This document shows, in pieces, positions 36,301-48,164 of a stretch of DNA of 64,000 nucleotides. Position numbers and translations under genes: made by a program. The DNA lies in NCBI GenBank assembly GCA_903632075.3, contig CAHIKZ030001198.1:123501-187500 (forward strand), read 5' to 3'. The notes beneath the pieces were generated by a model. It did no database searches and was not told where the DNA came from. It was given only the letters and a program-made list of their open reading frames with translations. Within the stretch, counting starts at the first letter, position 1. Each line of letters opens with the position of its first letter. This stretch comes from Acanthosepion pharaonis (Eukaryota > Mollusca > Cephalopoda > Sepiida > Sepiidae).

Positions 36301-36443
36301 TGATGTGTGTCTACATGTTCGTTCAGTTCTCTATAATCTAGTACAGGCCTCATCCCGTTGATGGCCGTGGTACAAAAGAACAAGGGAAAGGTGCGCCCTG
36401 TACTAGATTATAGAGAACTGAACGAACATGTAGACACACATCA
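36301..36443. repeat. Perfect 46-bp inverted repeat in a retrotransposon fragment
   Basis: Arms 36301-36346 and 36398-36443 are exact reverse complements with a 51-nt loop. The right arm is the reverse-transcriptase coding sequence; the left arm is an inverted copy of it. Confidence 0.95.
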
Positions 36444-36480
36444 GTATGAGCTGTGTATGTGTCTACAGAAACTGAAAAGT
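36358..36480 (+). pseudogene. LTR-retrotransposon reverse transcriptase fragment
   Basis: Translation gives MAVVQKNKGKVRPVLDYREL, then NEHVDTHQYELCMCLQKLK. This resembles the start of the reverse-transcriptase palm of LTR retrotransposons, where a K-RPV-DYRELN motif precedes the catalytic Asp block. The catalytic motifs are absent and only about 40 residues remain. The first part lies in the loop and right arm of the foldback. The family beyond LTR type is not resolved. Confidence 0.65.
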
Positions 36481-37186
36481 ATTTCTTGTCACATGATCGA
36501 TTTTATGATTCCACTTCCGGAAAGCATACAATCTTTTCTTTTCCAATTACCAACGACATGAAAGAAGTGAATTGATCATTCCAAATTAGCGCAAAGCTGA
36601 CCAGAGTTCGGTTATTTTAACACTTAACTTACTTCTGAATCAAAACGAAAACGGGCATACACAAGAGACCTTGAGAACTTTGTTTCGCTAGTCACCATAA
36701 AACGAATAAATGTCCGTAGCAGAAATGGAAGTTTTTGTATGCTTCTATCGTTTTTGTTTTCATATTATCGCCTAAAATGCACGCAACCTTTTAAATTCCA
36801 TAAAATTTAGGGAATTAATTTAGTTCTAAACGTTCTCTTTATTCAATATGATTTGCAGTATTTCTGAATTTTGTAAATATTGCGTTATATACAATTGTTA
36901 AATCAAGGTAAACATTACTTCTGAATCACGCAGTGACGTCTGCAAATAGATCAGATGACGACCGAGAAAAAGTCTCGGTGACAGCTGCAAACCGCAGGAA
37001 AGATGGCACCCAGGAACATGCTGGACTGGCATTTCAACATGTATATTTCGTGATAAATAATCCTAAATGCGCCACATCTACACGCAACAATAAACACCCT
37101 AGGGAATCCCAATGGGCGGGGAGATTCCCTCTAGGACGGATATTTCGATACCGACACCTGAGAGCGAGCTAAGGAATAATACGATA
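36481..37186. other. Retrotransposon-flanking region, unassigned
   Basis: Moderate GC content. A reading frame at 36933-37172 (79 codons) shows no motif I recognise. It may be part of the same degraded element as the finger motif at 37187. Confidence 0.4.
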
Positions 37187-37258
37187 ATGGTTTGTGACTG
37201 CGAAAAGAAATGTAAGAATCCGCGCGGCCTTAGAATACATCAGGTCAGGATAAAATAG
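37187..37258 (+). pseudogene. C2H2-like finger fragment, probably retrotransposon-derived
   Basis: A 23-codon frame reads MVCDCEKKCKNPRGLRIHQV then RIK and a stop. The C-x-C-x3-C...NPRGL(R/K)IHQ pattern resembles a finger found before endonuclease or reverse-transcriptase domains in some animal retrotransposons. It is likely a fragment; the second His or Cys ligand and all downstream domains are missing. Confidence 0.45.
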
Positions 37259-39619
37259 ATATCAGAATCGGTAGAGAAAGCTTCAAAATGGTTATGATAG
37301 ACCTCAACGGGCGCGCAGTATCGCCTCATCAATAATGTTATTATTGTCTTGGGGTTATGACAAGTTTCGGGTCTTTCATAACAAAAATAAGAAAAAAAAA
37401 GGGGGTTATTTTAATTTAATATAAATAGGAGTGCTTATCAGTCTCGTAAAACAGGTTTTTAAATACACGGAAATTATTTAATAGCTAATTCTAAGATGTC
37501 TTTAATGAACCACCTATCTATTCTGCTGCTTATTAATTTATTGTTATTTTTTAGATTGCAAAACCCATTTTTTTATTCATTTACATAAATAGCTAAGGGC
37601 TTCAATTTTCAAATTTATCAAACTCTGTGCATAAATTATTTGAAATTTATACAATTATAATACCCGCCCCAAAAGTTAGATGCAAGGGGAATAACCCCAT
37701 CTACGTTCTTAGCAAGTAAACGCTGATAAGAATATAATCGGAGTCATCTCCCTTACATTTTTATTTGGAGCTTGGCCGCCATAGCTTTCTATCGATCACA
37801 TGTGAATTGCCATGACTTCTTGAGAAAGATAGTGGAGTGGTTTTCTGTTTCTTTCTCCATGGTTTTGAATTCAGAGTAGTCATTCTCCTATACTGTCTAC
37901 TTCCCAAGGATAGAGAGCCTAATTCACATAACCACCCTAACCCTTCAGCCACGGCTGGAAGCAAGAGATGAATTCATGCTTTTGCAAGTGAATTTATGCG
38001 AAAGTGAACGCAACAGCCTCGAGCGGAACTTGAACTTGGCCTTATTGATTCCACTTTTCACGTTAATAATCGCTATGCTACTCACATATACATTTGCCTT
38101 TTTATTTTAATTTAAATTTGTTTAAAATTTCAATTACTTAAAATTTAATTCAGTCAAAACATACAAAGAGAAATTTCGATTAAAATATATTTTACTTTTA
38201 TGCAATTTTTAATATAATAATATCTAGTCTAACAATTATAAAAACTAAAATATATGCTTTTATTAAAAATATTTTTTCTTTCTCGGTTACTTTCATTCAA
38301 ATTCTTTCAAGAAACCTTCATTATAAATTTGCTGTTAATTCAATTCAGTAACCATGATCCCTGAACTTAACCATGAATGCACATTATGACAAGGCCAGTT
38401 CTTGTAAATCGTCTTGCACTTTAGAGAAGGTCCTGTGAAAAGCTGAAGTTGGTTGCCGATGACAACTTGGTGTGCCAGATATGTAAAAGACTATTGCCTT
38501 TTATTTGTACATGACCATATAATTGAAATTATTTTTCTTGTAGATAGTGGCACTTAGATTTCTTTAACTCTTGCTGCTATGGAAGACAAAGTGGAAAGGC
38601 TTTGTAACTTTACACTTCAAGTCATTAACAAGTTCCTTATACAAACTTATGTGCAAAATTGCTTGTCCTTGAATTTAGTTTTACAGAAACTATAATCTGG
38701 GAGTGGAATAAAAGCAGAAATTGTACATAGCCTGAATCCATCATAAAAATTCAGAATGTGTAATTAATAAATCAAAACATTTTAAATACATCAGCTTATG
38801 GATAAATTATAAGAAATTTAGATAAGTAAATTGAACATAGAATAAGCTGCATTAGATGTAGTTTTGTCCAACACCACCAGATACCACAAAACCAAAACAC
38901 TAACCGAAGAACTCAAGTCAAATATAGACTCTCATAGAAATGTCATTCATGGAAACAATCAGCTATAACTGTTTTCTATGTTCAATGATAACAATGGCTT
39001 CAAATGAATGGATCCTTTCGGTCTTACAGAAGACAATCCTTCATCAGTTCTTATAGACTACTGCTACAGAATCAGAACTTTACCAAATAACAGAAATAAC
39101 ATAATTTGAAAACTTTCAACAACTAAAATAGATAGCACATGTAAATCAAAGTGAAAAATATGACATATATGTCGATTTTCCATACTACTTCAAACAAAAT
39201 GTCAGTAGGGAAACAGCCATCAATATTGAAAAAGCGATAACTGTGGACTTGAGAAACCTATTTTGCTAAAAAAAAAACCTGTTTCAAGAGAAAGATTTTA
39301 TGAATTGCAACTGACGTTAACACTGTTCAGTCAATGAATACTGACTGTTTGTTTTATAGGGAAACAGCTAATCTCACCATGACCAACACCATTTGTATTT
39401 GACGCTATGGAAACACTGTAATGGGTGTTTATTTCTGACACAAAAATCTACTTCTACACAGACATTGACTCACATAAGATTGCCAAATCATACTGATAAT
39501 ACTGTCTCATTATGCAACATTGTAACTAACACTGACGAAAATCCTGTTATTTGTAACCTTTTAGATAATTTTTCCAGTATTACAATAAACTATCTTTCCC
39601 CATGAACAACATGGCTGTA
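37259..39619. other. Unassigned region
   Basis: AT-rich with a moderately GC-rich island at 37640-38050. No protein motif was recognised. It may include diverged parts of the gypsy-like element to its right. Confidence 0.5.
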
Positions 39620-40150
39620 TGGAATTACTTCATATTTCAAAAAGTGGTTCAACATTTGACAGTCACCCACATTGGCTAGCTCTAAATATGCTGCGACCTT
39701 GACATCATACATCCTTTACTCAGCAGTTATGTCTCACTGTCCATTCAGTCCCTAAATTCAATAGCACTTGGTAGAATTATGACAATTATAGTGCTTTGAA
39801 TTCATCCACAAAACTAGATAACAGCAATATCCCAAGGTAAATGCATTTTCACCAAACTGGATCTCATTAGAACCTGTCACAAGATCCCACAACTGCTCTT
39901 CCCAAGACTGTTATTACTACTTCATTTAGTTTGTTTGAGTTTTTGCGTGTTTCTTTCAGGATTAAGGAACATGCCAAAGTGGTTCCAGTCGTTAATTTTA
40001 CCATTTGTTGCACAATTTACTGTTTACTTGCACTTATGTGGCCGGTGTTTTTATGTCCAGCTCTTTTATGCAAGAGTAGGCACCCATGTATCTCTTAAGA
40101 TAAAGGTAACACCTTGTTTGTTCAGAATCCATTCATTTGGTCAAGACAAT
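39620..40150 (+). pseudogene. Degraded Ty3/gypsy-like reverse transcriptase
   Basis: Across several plus-strand frames the order of motifs follows gypsy RT: YSALNSSTKLD (normally DYRALN...), then FTKLDLI, then TALPKTVITTSFSLFEFLR (normally KTAITTPFGLFEFLRMPFGL), then SGLRNMPKWFQSL (normally GLRNAAQTFQRF). The pieces are split by frameshifts and stops and the catalytic YXDD block was not found. It is an old, non-coding remnant. Confidence 0.7.
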
Positions 40151-41004
40151 GGAGTGACCACTTCAAGGCGCAAGCCTGGGTGATGTTATATAGAAGTTGT
40201 ATGCTATCCTGACTACATGTATCTCCCCCTCTCTGCTGTACCAAAAAGATCCAAAGGAATCCAGAGTATTACATTTGGGACTGGCTTGGCTTCAGGTGTT
40301 GCTGGAAAGTTTTCTATTCTGGATTTACTTACATAGCAATTTCCATATTTGCATATAGCCACAAGGCAGTGGAGGTTTAAAATAAGGGCTTTCTTTCCCT
40401 TAAATGGAGCTCAACAGTACAGGGGCTACCAAAATCAGCTGTCAGTGATGTGCCAATTGTTCATTTTTGCTGGTTCTCCAGCTTGGAGCTGGACTTAGTT
40501 GTGTATAAAATGCTTTTGTGTGATGCATCTATGAAAGAACATATGCAATAAGTGCACTTCGTTTTTTGAATGGGTTCAAACATTTGAAGTTATCAACCAA
40601 AGTAAATGTAGTTTTGGTAAATCCAATGTCATTTTTTGCTACATCATATTAGTTCAGCTTGTATTTTTCTTCTTCTTCAAAGGTAACTTCAATCTGTAAT
40701 TTTCCTATACCTAACATAAAGAGAAAATAACGTCAATTCTTAGGGATAATTTCTGTCGAAGATTTCTCCCTAATTGTGCCCAGGTATTAAAACCTCTGAC
40801 AGAAGGTTTAACAAATGCCAAAAATCACAAGAGTTTTCTCGCAGCCAGAGCAACTCTTCATAACATTAAATCTGTTTAATCTAAGATAAGATTAGAAATT
40901 TGCAGACACAGTAGAAAACATCTCCTGAGTTATAAAAGAGAATTTTCAACTAATTGCTGTTTGTTTGCATAAATTTTAAACTTTTAAGTTTGTATTCACT
41001 TAAA

Positions 41005-41007
<3 letters not shown>
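40151..41007. other. Unassigned region after gypsy RT remnant
   Basis: Possibly continues the degraded retrotransposon, but no motif is strong enough to name. Confidence 0.4.
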
Positions 41008-41075
<68 letters not shown>

Positions 41076-41080
41076 ATATA
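41008..41080 (+). repeat. (TA)n microsatellite
   Basis: Long TA tract ending in TATG repeats, immediately left of a large palindrome. Confidence 0.97.
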
Positions 41081-41315
41081 ATTATTTATTTGAAAATTAT
41101 AACATAAATATGTTATAAAATCACGACAAAAATAGCCATCTTATTTCAACATTTCTGGTGTCTTAACAAGTGATGGTGTTGAACATAGAATAAACCCTTT
41201 ATTCTACATTCAACACCATCACTTGAGAAGACACCAGAAGTGTTGAAACAAAATGGCTATTTTTGTAGTGATTTTATAACATATTTATGTTATAATTTTC
41301 GAATAAATAATTATA
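41077..41315. mobile_element. Long foldback element (about 117-bp arms)
   Basis: The left arm, from ATAATTATTTATTTGAAAAT to about 41193, pairs almost completely with the right arm, about 41198-41315. Few mismatches are seen (GTCTTAACAAG versus TTGAGAAGAC at one point). The centre is AGAATAAACCCTTTATTCT. No coding capacity. The structure fits a foldback MITE inserted in a TA tract. Confidence 0.85.
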
Positions 41316-41405
41316 TTTGCTCTACTTTGTATTGAGCACTCTTTTAAGAATAGTATTGTTTTGGGTTATTGGAATATATTCCATATACACAAATTCTATA
41401 CTTGG

Positions 41406-41410
<5 letters not shown>

Positions 41411-41465
<55 letters not shown>

Positions 41466-41480
41466 ATTATTATTATTATT
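41411..41480 (+). repeat. (TA)n followed by (TTA)n
   Basis: About 25 TA units then about six TTA units. Confidence 0.97.
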
Positions 41481-43533
41481 AATTAAAGAATATCAAACAT
41501 TTAAAATCTTATAGGTAATACTTTTTATTTCATGAGAGCTCTAAAAAAAAAAAAAAAAGGAGCTCTCAATCTTCAAGGCCTACAAACAAATCACAAATGA
41601 AATGGAAAAAAAATTATTCCAGGTTAAAATCAAGAGATATTGCTATCTTATTTAGAGAGTGGTTGATTTATTTTGACATACTGAGCTCAGTATATCATTT
41701 GAGGATGGTGGAAGGGCTTAAAGTTTATTTAGTTCAGTGTAAATCTGAAACAATCCCATCTGTTTCTGTCAATGGCCAAATTTTAATGCAGATATATTTC
41801 ATTCAACCAATTATTTGTAAATTTTTATAGATTTTGAAATTAGCGAAAAAATTTTCATAAGCTTTTTATATAATTAACCAAGAAATTTAAATTAAAATAC
41901 CTAAGAAATTTGAATTAAATGATTATTAATTATATTCAGAGAAACATATTTATAAATGTTATATACCTAGAGTCCTGAACTTTTATGTCCTAGATATATT
42001 TATTAATATTTATTATTGAAGTGCCCTTTTTAACGTTGAGTTGTCTAACACTTTGCATTTGTAAATAGTTGTACTCTTTGTTTTATGCAGTATAGATTTG
42101 GGTTTTAGAATAAAGATGGTGGACAGCTAAAATATGTTCCATTTACTCTGTGATTTAATATCTATGAACAATATACTAAAAATGTTTTTTGTTGAGACCC
42201 CCACCATTGTCAGCGACTAATGTAACATTGTAGCTGAATAGTTCTAGAAGTAGCAAAAATAAAAACAAATTTGCAGGTCAAAAACTACAAATTTGTAAGT
42301 TGTTGGACATACCAACATCCAAAATGGCTCAGTCTCTCATTAACCCTCTCTCTTTGGTGAAAAGAGGGAGATGCAGCAGTAGGATTGGAATCCCCAGGAC
42401 CAGCCCTTCCCTTAAAAGTAATTTGATTTTTGTCCCAGCCTGAAGGCCAAAAACAAGAAAACCATCTGTGTACAGTTATTTAGGGCTTAAGCTGGAAAGT
42501 CAGTGATTGATTGTGGTAGCACAGAAATTGCCACAACATTCTCTTTATAAAGCGAGAAGTCATGTGAACCTTTCTTTTTTGCTGGCAGATAACACATGAC
42601 ACACTGTCACTTGTTTTAACATGGTAAGTCACGCTTTTCTTCCCCACAACCAGCCATTAATGAAGAAGTAGAAACAGTGAATTTCAACCATTATAAATAC
42701 AACAGAGGTTGAAAACTATCAGGAGATATTTTGATATCATATTAGTGGAAACTCAGTATAATGAAATATTGCTAATGGATAGATAATACCCTAATTGTTA
42801 CAAAATTTGAAATTCTTTCATTGGAAAGATCACTGACTTCATAGAATGAATGTTTAGGTGATCATTCAAAACAATAAACTCATGCTTTTATTGTTGAGAT
42901 TTACACAGTTTAGTCTGGAACAAAACTACAAGTATGGAGTACTCAGTATGAACCAAACTCACTTCAGAATAGTAATGGTCTGTTAGACTAGAAGAGTAAA
43001 CATTAAATTGAAAATCTCTTTGATTCATCTTCAAGTTTTCTTGCACTCTGATTCAACTATACTTTTTTTAATTGTAGCATACCTCAGACTATAACTTCAT
43101 ATTAACAGCATATTTTCATTGATTTTGCTTTCATCTGTAGTGCTTTACAATGTCAGTCTAGTTAATAATACCTCTTCTTTTTATCTACAATTTGAACTCT
43201 ACAAATGACAGCACTGCTATAATTGTTTATAATTATATAAGCATATATAATATTATATAAATATTACTATAATTTATTTACAATCCATACAGTTGTGTTT
43301 GGTATGAGGACGGTTAGGGTTAGATGCAGAAAAAGATGGTATAGGCTATTATATGGGGGCAATCTCTGAAACAATGTCAAAATTAATATATTGCAGCTAC
43401 CCACATCACAAAATGAGAAATAATTATGTAGTCAGTTTCCATTTAGTGACAATAACATAAATGTTGAAAATACTTAAATTCTACTTGAGAATTGAAAAAT
43501 TTAAGTATTTAGGCTTTTCTATCTGCATAATTG
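41481..43533. other. Unannotated AT-rich region
   Basis: No exon or repeat family recognised. Confidence 0.6.
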
Positions 43534-43787
43534 ATCTATATCTCACAAATAAAGCACATAATATTTTCAAATTATAATAAATTTCTTGAATTCCAATAAA
43601 TCTAATTATTAGTTTCATTCAATATCAAATTATAGCAATTTAGAAAAATAAAATTATAGTCTAAGGGAAATAATTGTTCCTTAACCTGTACATTTATCTC
43701 CCTTGAAATTCATCTATATCTCACAAATAAATAAAGCACATAATATTTTCAAATTATAACTTTCTAAATTGCACGTTTATCTCCCTT
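43534..43787 (+). repeat. Local direct duplication
   Basis: ATCTATATCTCACAAATA at 43534 recurs at 43712, and identity continues through AAGCACATAATATTTTCAAA in both, apart from an extra ATAA in the second copy. A TTTATCTCCCTTGAAAT segment is also repeated, at 43693 and 43776. The period is about 80 to 180 bp, so this looks like nested local duplication. Confidence 0.8.
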
Positions 43788-46514
43788 GAAATAAAATCTA
43801 AAAAAATGATTTGTTCTCTTGCACTGCAAGCAAAATACTTTACTGAGATGAAATTCTTGTCATAATACTTTAACAGTCCAACAATTTAAAGAAATCATTG
43901 GTTATTAATTGTATTGTCGAATTAAATATGACATAAGAAACAATAATTTTCAAAATACAATAAAATATAAAATATATACTGAAAATAGCATATGCATATA
44001 TTCTTTCAATAATATTGTAAGAAATAGCAATTAAAAATCTCCACTGAAGTTGATTTCCCGTGGTGTTTAACAAGATAGGTCAGTTCTCCTTATATTTGCA
44101 AAACTGATGAAAAATGTTAAATTGGCAGTTATTCTAGAACTCATTAAATGAAGATTAATAAATTATGAAAATAAAAATATTAAAATAAAGGAAGTAACTG
44201 TTGGACATTAAAGATATTGAAAAAAATAAAAAAAGTCTAACAGAAGTTACTTCCCCTTCAGAACAATATGATCCTGAATTTAAATTTGTAGTTTAATGGA
44301 GGTAACTACACTTTTGACTACAAGTTATTAATAAATAACATATGATTTGAGATAATTTATCAAATTAATGCTTTTTATCAATCCTTAAAAATTGCTGCCT
44401 TGAGATTTTTTTTCTTATCAATTTTTCTCATTTTCCATAGTATTTTCCATTGTTGTTTATTAGTTTCCAACTTTGGCTCACGATGCTGATAATGTGTCAA
44501 GAAACTATGGAAAATGGTTTATAAAAAATATAAAATAATTTGAATGGTTCATATGAAGACACTCTGAAATAGCTGTTTTTTAAGATATAAATGCACTCTT
44601 GTTTAGACATGGGTGCAAATGTTGGAGGATTTAGGAGTGTTGTAGTTTCTTTGTGCCACAACATTGATAGTAAATTGCCTTAAGTAAAGTACATTAAGAA
44701 ACATGGAAAAGTTGATGAGACCCAAACAATTTAATAAAGATTCAAATTTATTTGAGGCTGCAAAAGCATAGAAATATTGAAATTTCCCAACCAATGGTTG
44801 GGAAATTTCAATAATTTCCTAGAATCTCTGGCTGCAGAATCTCAACCTTCTTGTCACTTATGTGGAATCCAAATGTTTATGCAGAATATGATGAAGCCCT
44901 AGAGACTCTGAAGACTAAATCAAAATTAAATCAGAGAATTGCATTTTTGCTTGGCATTTTTTCACACTGTATAAACAACAATTAAAAGATACATTTTTAG
45001 TTGAACTAAAAACTCTAGCAACATTTGCAATTTCATAAATGTCATGATTGAGTAATATAAATCTGAATCCATTCCTGGTGTTTTCATCAGTGACATTATA
45101 ACAATCAAGAGACAGTAAGAACTACTGGAAAATAAACATATACACTTGATTATTGCCTTTGATCCTGCGAGATCACTAAATTTTGCCGACAATGCTCTAG
45201 TGCAGGGTCTCCAAAGTGGTCAATATTGACCTCTGGCAGTTGACAGGATTAGTCAAGGGATCAATAAATGCCTGGAGGTCAGAAGGAGGTCAATAGAAGC
45301 TGAATTTTGTATAAGAATTAAAAATACAAAAACTACAACTTGCTGATGCATATATTGCTAACCATCCAATGCGCTTAGTGCACATACAAATTTACAGTCA
45401 CACAGAAGCAGCATCAAACACTGCAGAAACAGAATCCAACTGAGTGTAGAATGCTGGAGGCTAAACATACAAACATACTTATTGATTTATGGGCTGCAGA
45501 AGGTGATATGTGGTTGGTTCTAACTCATTTAAGGTAGTAGCGGTGATTATTAATTATTCCAGGTGTTGTCTGGAATAAGATCAACAAATAACAATTTATT
45601 TTGATCCTTTATATATCGTGTGGTGAATATAATAAGAGCCTTGAAAAGAACACATTTGAGTTATATTTAATAAAGTCCATGAGAAATAGAAAACTTGATA
45701 GACACACATTGAGGTTTGATTACAATAAAACCCATGAAAAGGGAAAAGTTTGTACCTTATCTTCGTTGTGGAATTTACATCAGAAAAAGTGGGAAATTTT
45801 TCAGTTGAGTTGACAACACAGAATCAATTTGCCAACTGGCTTTTGTTTGCTTTATGGCCTGTATTTATAGATTCCCTTAAGTGGGCATTGACTCACAAAA
45901 AAGTCTCTCAAAAATGCGAGGAAATGCTGTCAGCGGTCGATTAATAATTTACATTATATTTCGAATATTTTTTAAACACTACCGGAAGTGCCACTCGGTG
46001 CTGATGACCGATTTTGGTTATTTGACTCCTGACTATTGAGATGGAAACTCCCCATCGACCCGACAAGCCCATAAATATTTACTCGCCAAAGTGTTGATTC
46101 TCGCAACATAATGGTGACTAAATATTTACCCAAACACACTAGTATCCCGCAACACGTTATCCAAAGAGCTACCCTTGGCCAATCAGAAAATATGAATCAA
46201 AAAGAATTCTTACTTATCATTTTCCCAAAATCTACTTTTCTGGGGGGGAAATTCGTTTAACTATCATTTGGAAAAATAGTTGTTCCCTAAGTTAAAAAAA
46301 AAAATGATGCCTGTATGTTTTATCATTTTTTTTACGTACATCAGCAAGGCTTCTGTTCAGGAGGTTTGAAGAGCGTGGAATTACCTCTTAATTGCTGGTG
46401 TTCCCAGGTGCCCCATGACCCGGGGTGGTAGCACCTGTTAGGGTCCCAGCTATGGGCAAATACTTAACCCCGAAACTGGGGTCAAAACATTATCAAAGTG
46501 TAAAAATAGGTTTT
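43788..46514. other. Unannotated AT-rich region
   Basis: Contains the hairpin at 44776-44812 and, near 45200, GCAGGGTCTCCAAAGTGGTC, which resembles a hAT-type transposon end without a visible partner. No coding motif recognised. Confidence 0.5.
44776..44812. repeat. Perfect 18-bp palindrome with 1-nt centre
   Basis: ATTGAAATTTCCCAACCA (44776-44793) and its exact reverse complement (44795-44812). Confidence 0.95.
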
Positions 46515-46720
46515 AATACCAGAAATACTTTGTAAACAATTATCAGCAATAAATTTTTGAAGAAAAAAAACTATTACCAACAATACATTTTAAAAAAATA
46601 TATATTACCAACAATACGTTTTTGAAAAAAAAATATTACCAGCAGTTTTGAAGAAAAAATTATTACCAGAAATAGATTTTGGACAAAACAAAATATTACC
46701 AGCAATAAAAATTTTATCGG
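46515..46720 (+). repeat. A-rich tandem repeat, about seven units of 26-34 bp
   Basis: Units resemble ATTACCAGCAATA followed by a T run and an A run. They vary in length and by substitution. The array lies just downstream of the gag remnant on the opposite strand. Confidence 0.8.
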
Positions 46721-46855
46721 CATTAAATAACCCATTGAGGTGTTGATATGCCGTAAAAAAACAAAAACAAACCAAACCTTTTGCCAGACACTGCCCCCAG
46801 TCATGTAGCCAGTTGCATCTGCCGCATTTTTTCCTAGATATTTTTTTTTCTGGTT

Positions 46856-47452
46856 TCAGTCTGAGAGTATTTTTTTAAATTTTTCCCTTTCGGTTGAACC
46901 TTGTCGATGTTTGTTTTTTTTTGGGGGGGTCTGCCTTTTCTCCTGTTGTTCTCTGATTTGTTTGTAACTTCTCGCTATTTTAAAGGCCTTTTCAAGTTTC
47001 AAATCTGGGGGCAAACTGAAGGCGTTCCAATAATCTTTTGTCCTGAAGTCCGATAATGAATCTGTCCTGTATTTCTTCGCTTTTGTTGGCGACGTTACAA
47101 CCATCTGCAAGTTCATCTAATGCTCTCACAAATGTCGTGACACATTCTCCGGTGTGTTGTGTTCTCTCAAGTGAACGATGGCCTTTTCCTACGTTCTGTT
47201 GTTCGTGGGCTTGAAATGAGCCTTGAATTACAGTTTCAAAGATCATTTTCGTCTTCCTTCTTAGAATATGTAACTGTTTTTAACACATTTTCTACCCCTT
47301 TGCTCATATAATATATTAGGATACTTATTTAAATTGGCCCAGTTTCCAAATACAACTTAGACAAAATTTGAAATTTTTCGACTCTTTGACGCCAAGTTGG
47401 CCACGTGGAGAGATTAAAAATGTTGAATGCTTTTGGCGATTGAAAATTCATT
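46856..47452 (-). pseudogene. LTR-retrotransposon gag-like remnant
   Basis: Minus-strand frames carry, in order, WPTWRQRVEKFQILSKL, then FVRALDELADGCNVANK, then DRFIIGLQDKRLLERLQ and PPDLKLEKAFKIARS. This matches the order in animal Ty3/gypsy-type gag proteins (F-R-L-LA--C-F, D-IV-GI-D--L-EKL, LTLEKA---A). At least one stop and one frameshift break it. A likely primer-binding site lies just upstream at 47487-47501. No zinc knuckle or pol follows before the tandem repeat. Confidence 0.7.
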
Positions 47453-47486
47453 TTCTTTTTTTTTTAATAAATGCAGCTTGTTCTAG

Positions 47487-47501
47487 CCACTTCTAACACC
47501 A
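47487..47501 (-). promoter_or_regulatory. Candidate primer-binding site of the gag-bearing LTR element
   Basis: On the minus strand the sequence is ATAAAACA then TGGTGTTAGAAGTGG. A CA-ending LTR edge followed by TGGTG(T/C)(T/C)AGAAGTGG is a common primer-binding layout in Ty3/gypsy elements. It lies 35 bp before the gag start. The LTR would extend rightward from 47502; its far end was not found. Confidence 0.4.
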
Positions 47502-48164
47502 TGTTTTATATTTTTAGTTTGGTTTGTTCATTTAGGTCTTTCTCACTCACGACACGGGAACATGTCTGTTTGGGTTTAACCATTTACTATCAAGTAATAC
47601 GACAACAATGAAACAAGGGCACACAACTCGTGATATCCAGATGTAACAAGGATCAGTAATGACCCACCATTACTGCTTATCACACTCTGTTAGTTAACAG
47701 TTTTTAAAACCTTTTAAAAAAATAGGAAAAGTTTAAACTTCATGCTCACAAGAAATGGTGTTTCAAAAGGACGGTTTTTCCTTTGACAAAGCTATTACTG
47801 TAAACTCTTTTCACTCCATTGGTAATATTTATTTTAAAAAGCAATGATTAGAATATTAAACCTAATATATGAGGTCTGATCAAAAAGTATCGGTATTGTT
47901 GCTATGGTAACAGAGCTAAAGTTTGCAGAGTGAAGTCCCTTGGCACAAATTGACCTTGAACTCTGTTATAACGTTCTCACCCACTTTCGTTGTTTATAGC
48001 TGTGCTTGGAAGCAAAATGTATAAGGTGTGGTCATCTCACACCACAGAGACTCCATCAGTGACCATGGCATATAAAAATGAGCAGGTAATCTATGGTTAT
48101 GACCCCGAAACCAGACCTCAGTCATCGCAGTGAAAGACCCCAAACTCTCTGAGACCAAAGAAAG

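Noticed and set aside
43308..43322. Telomere-like GGTTAGGGTTAG
   Set aside because: Only about two units in unique sequence; not an array.
45601..45944. Two overlapping frames suggestive of a transposon-derived protein near a hAT-like end
   Set aside because: No residue pattern firm enough to name, and no second terminal repeat was found.
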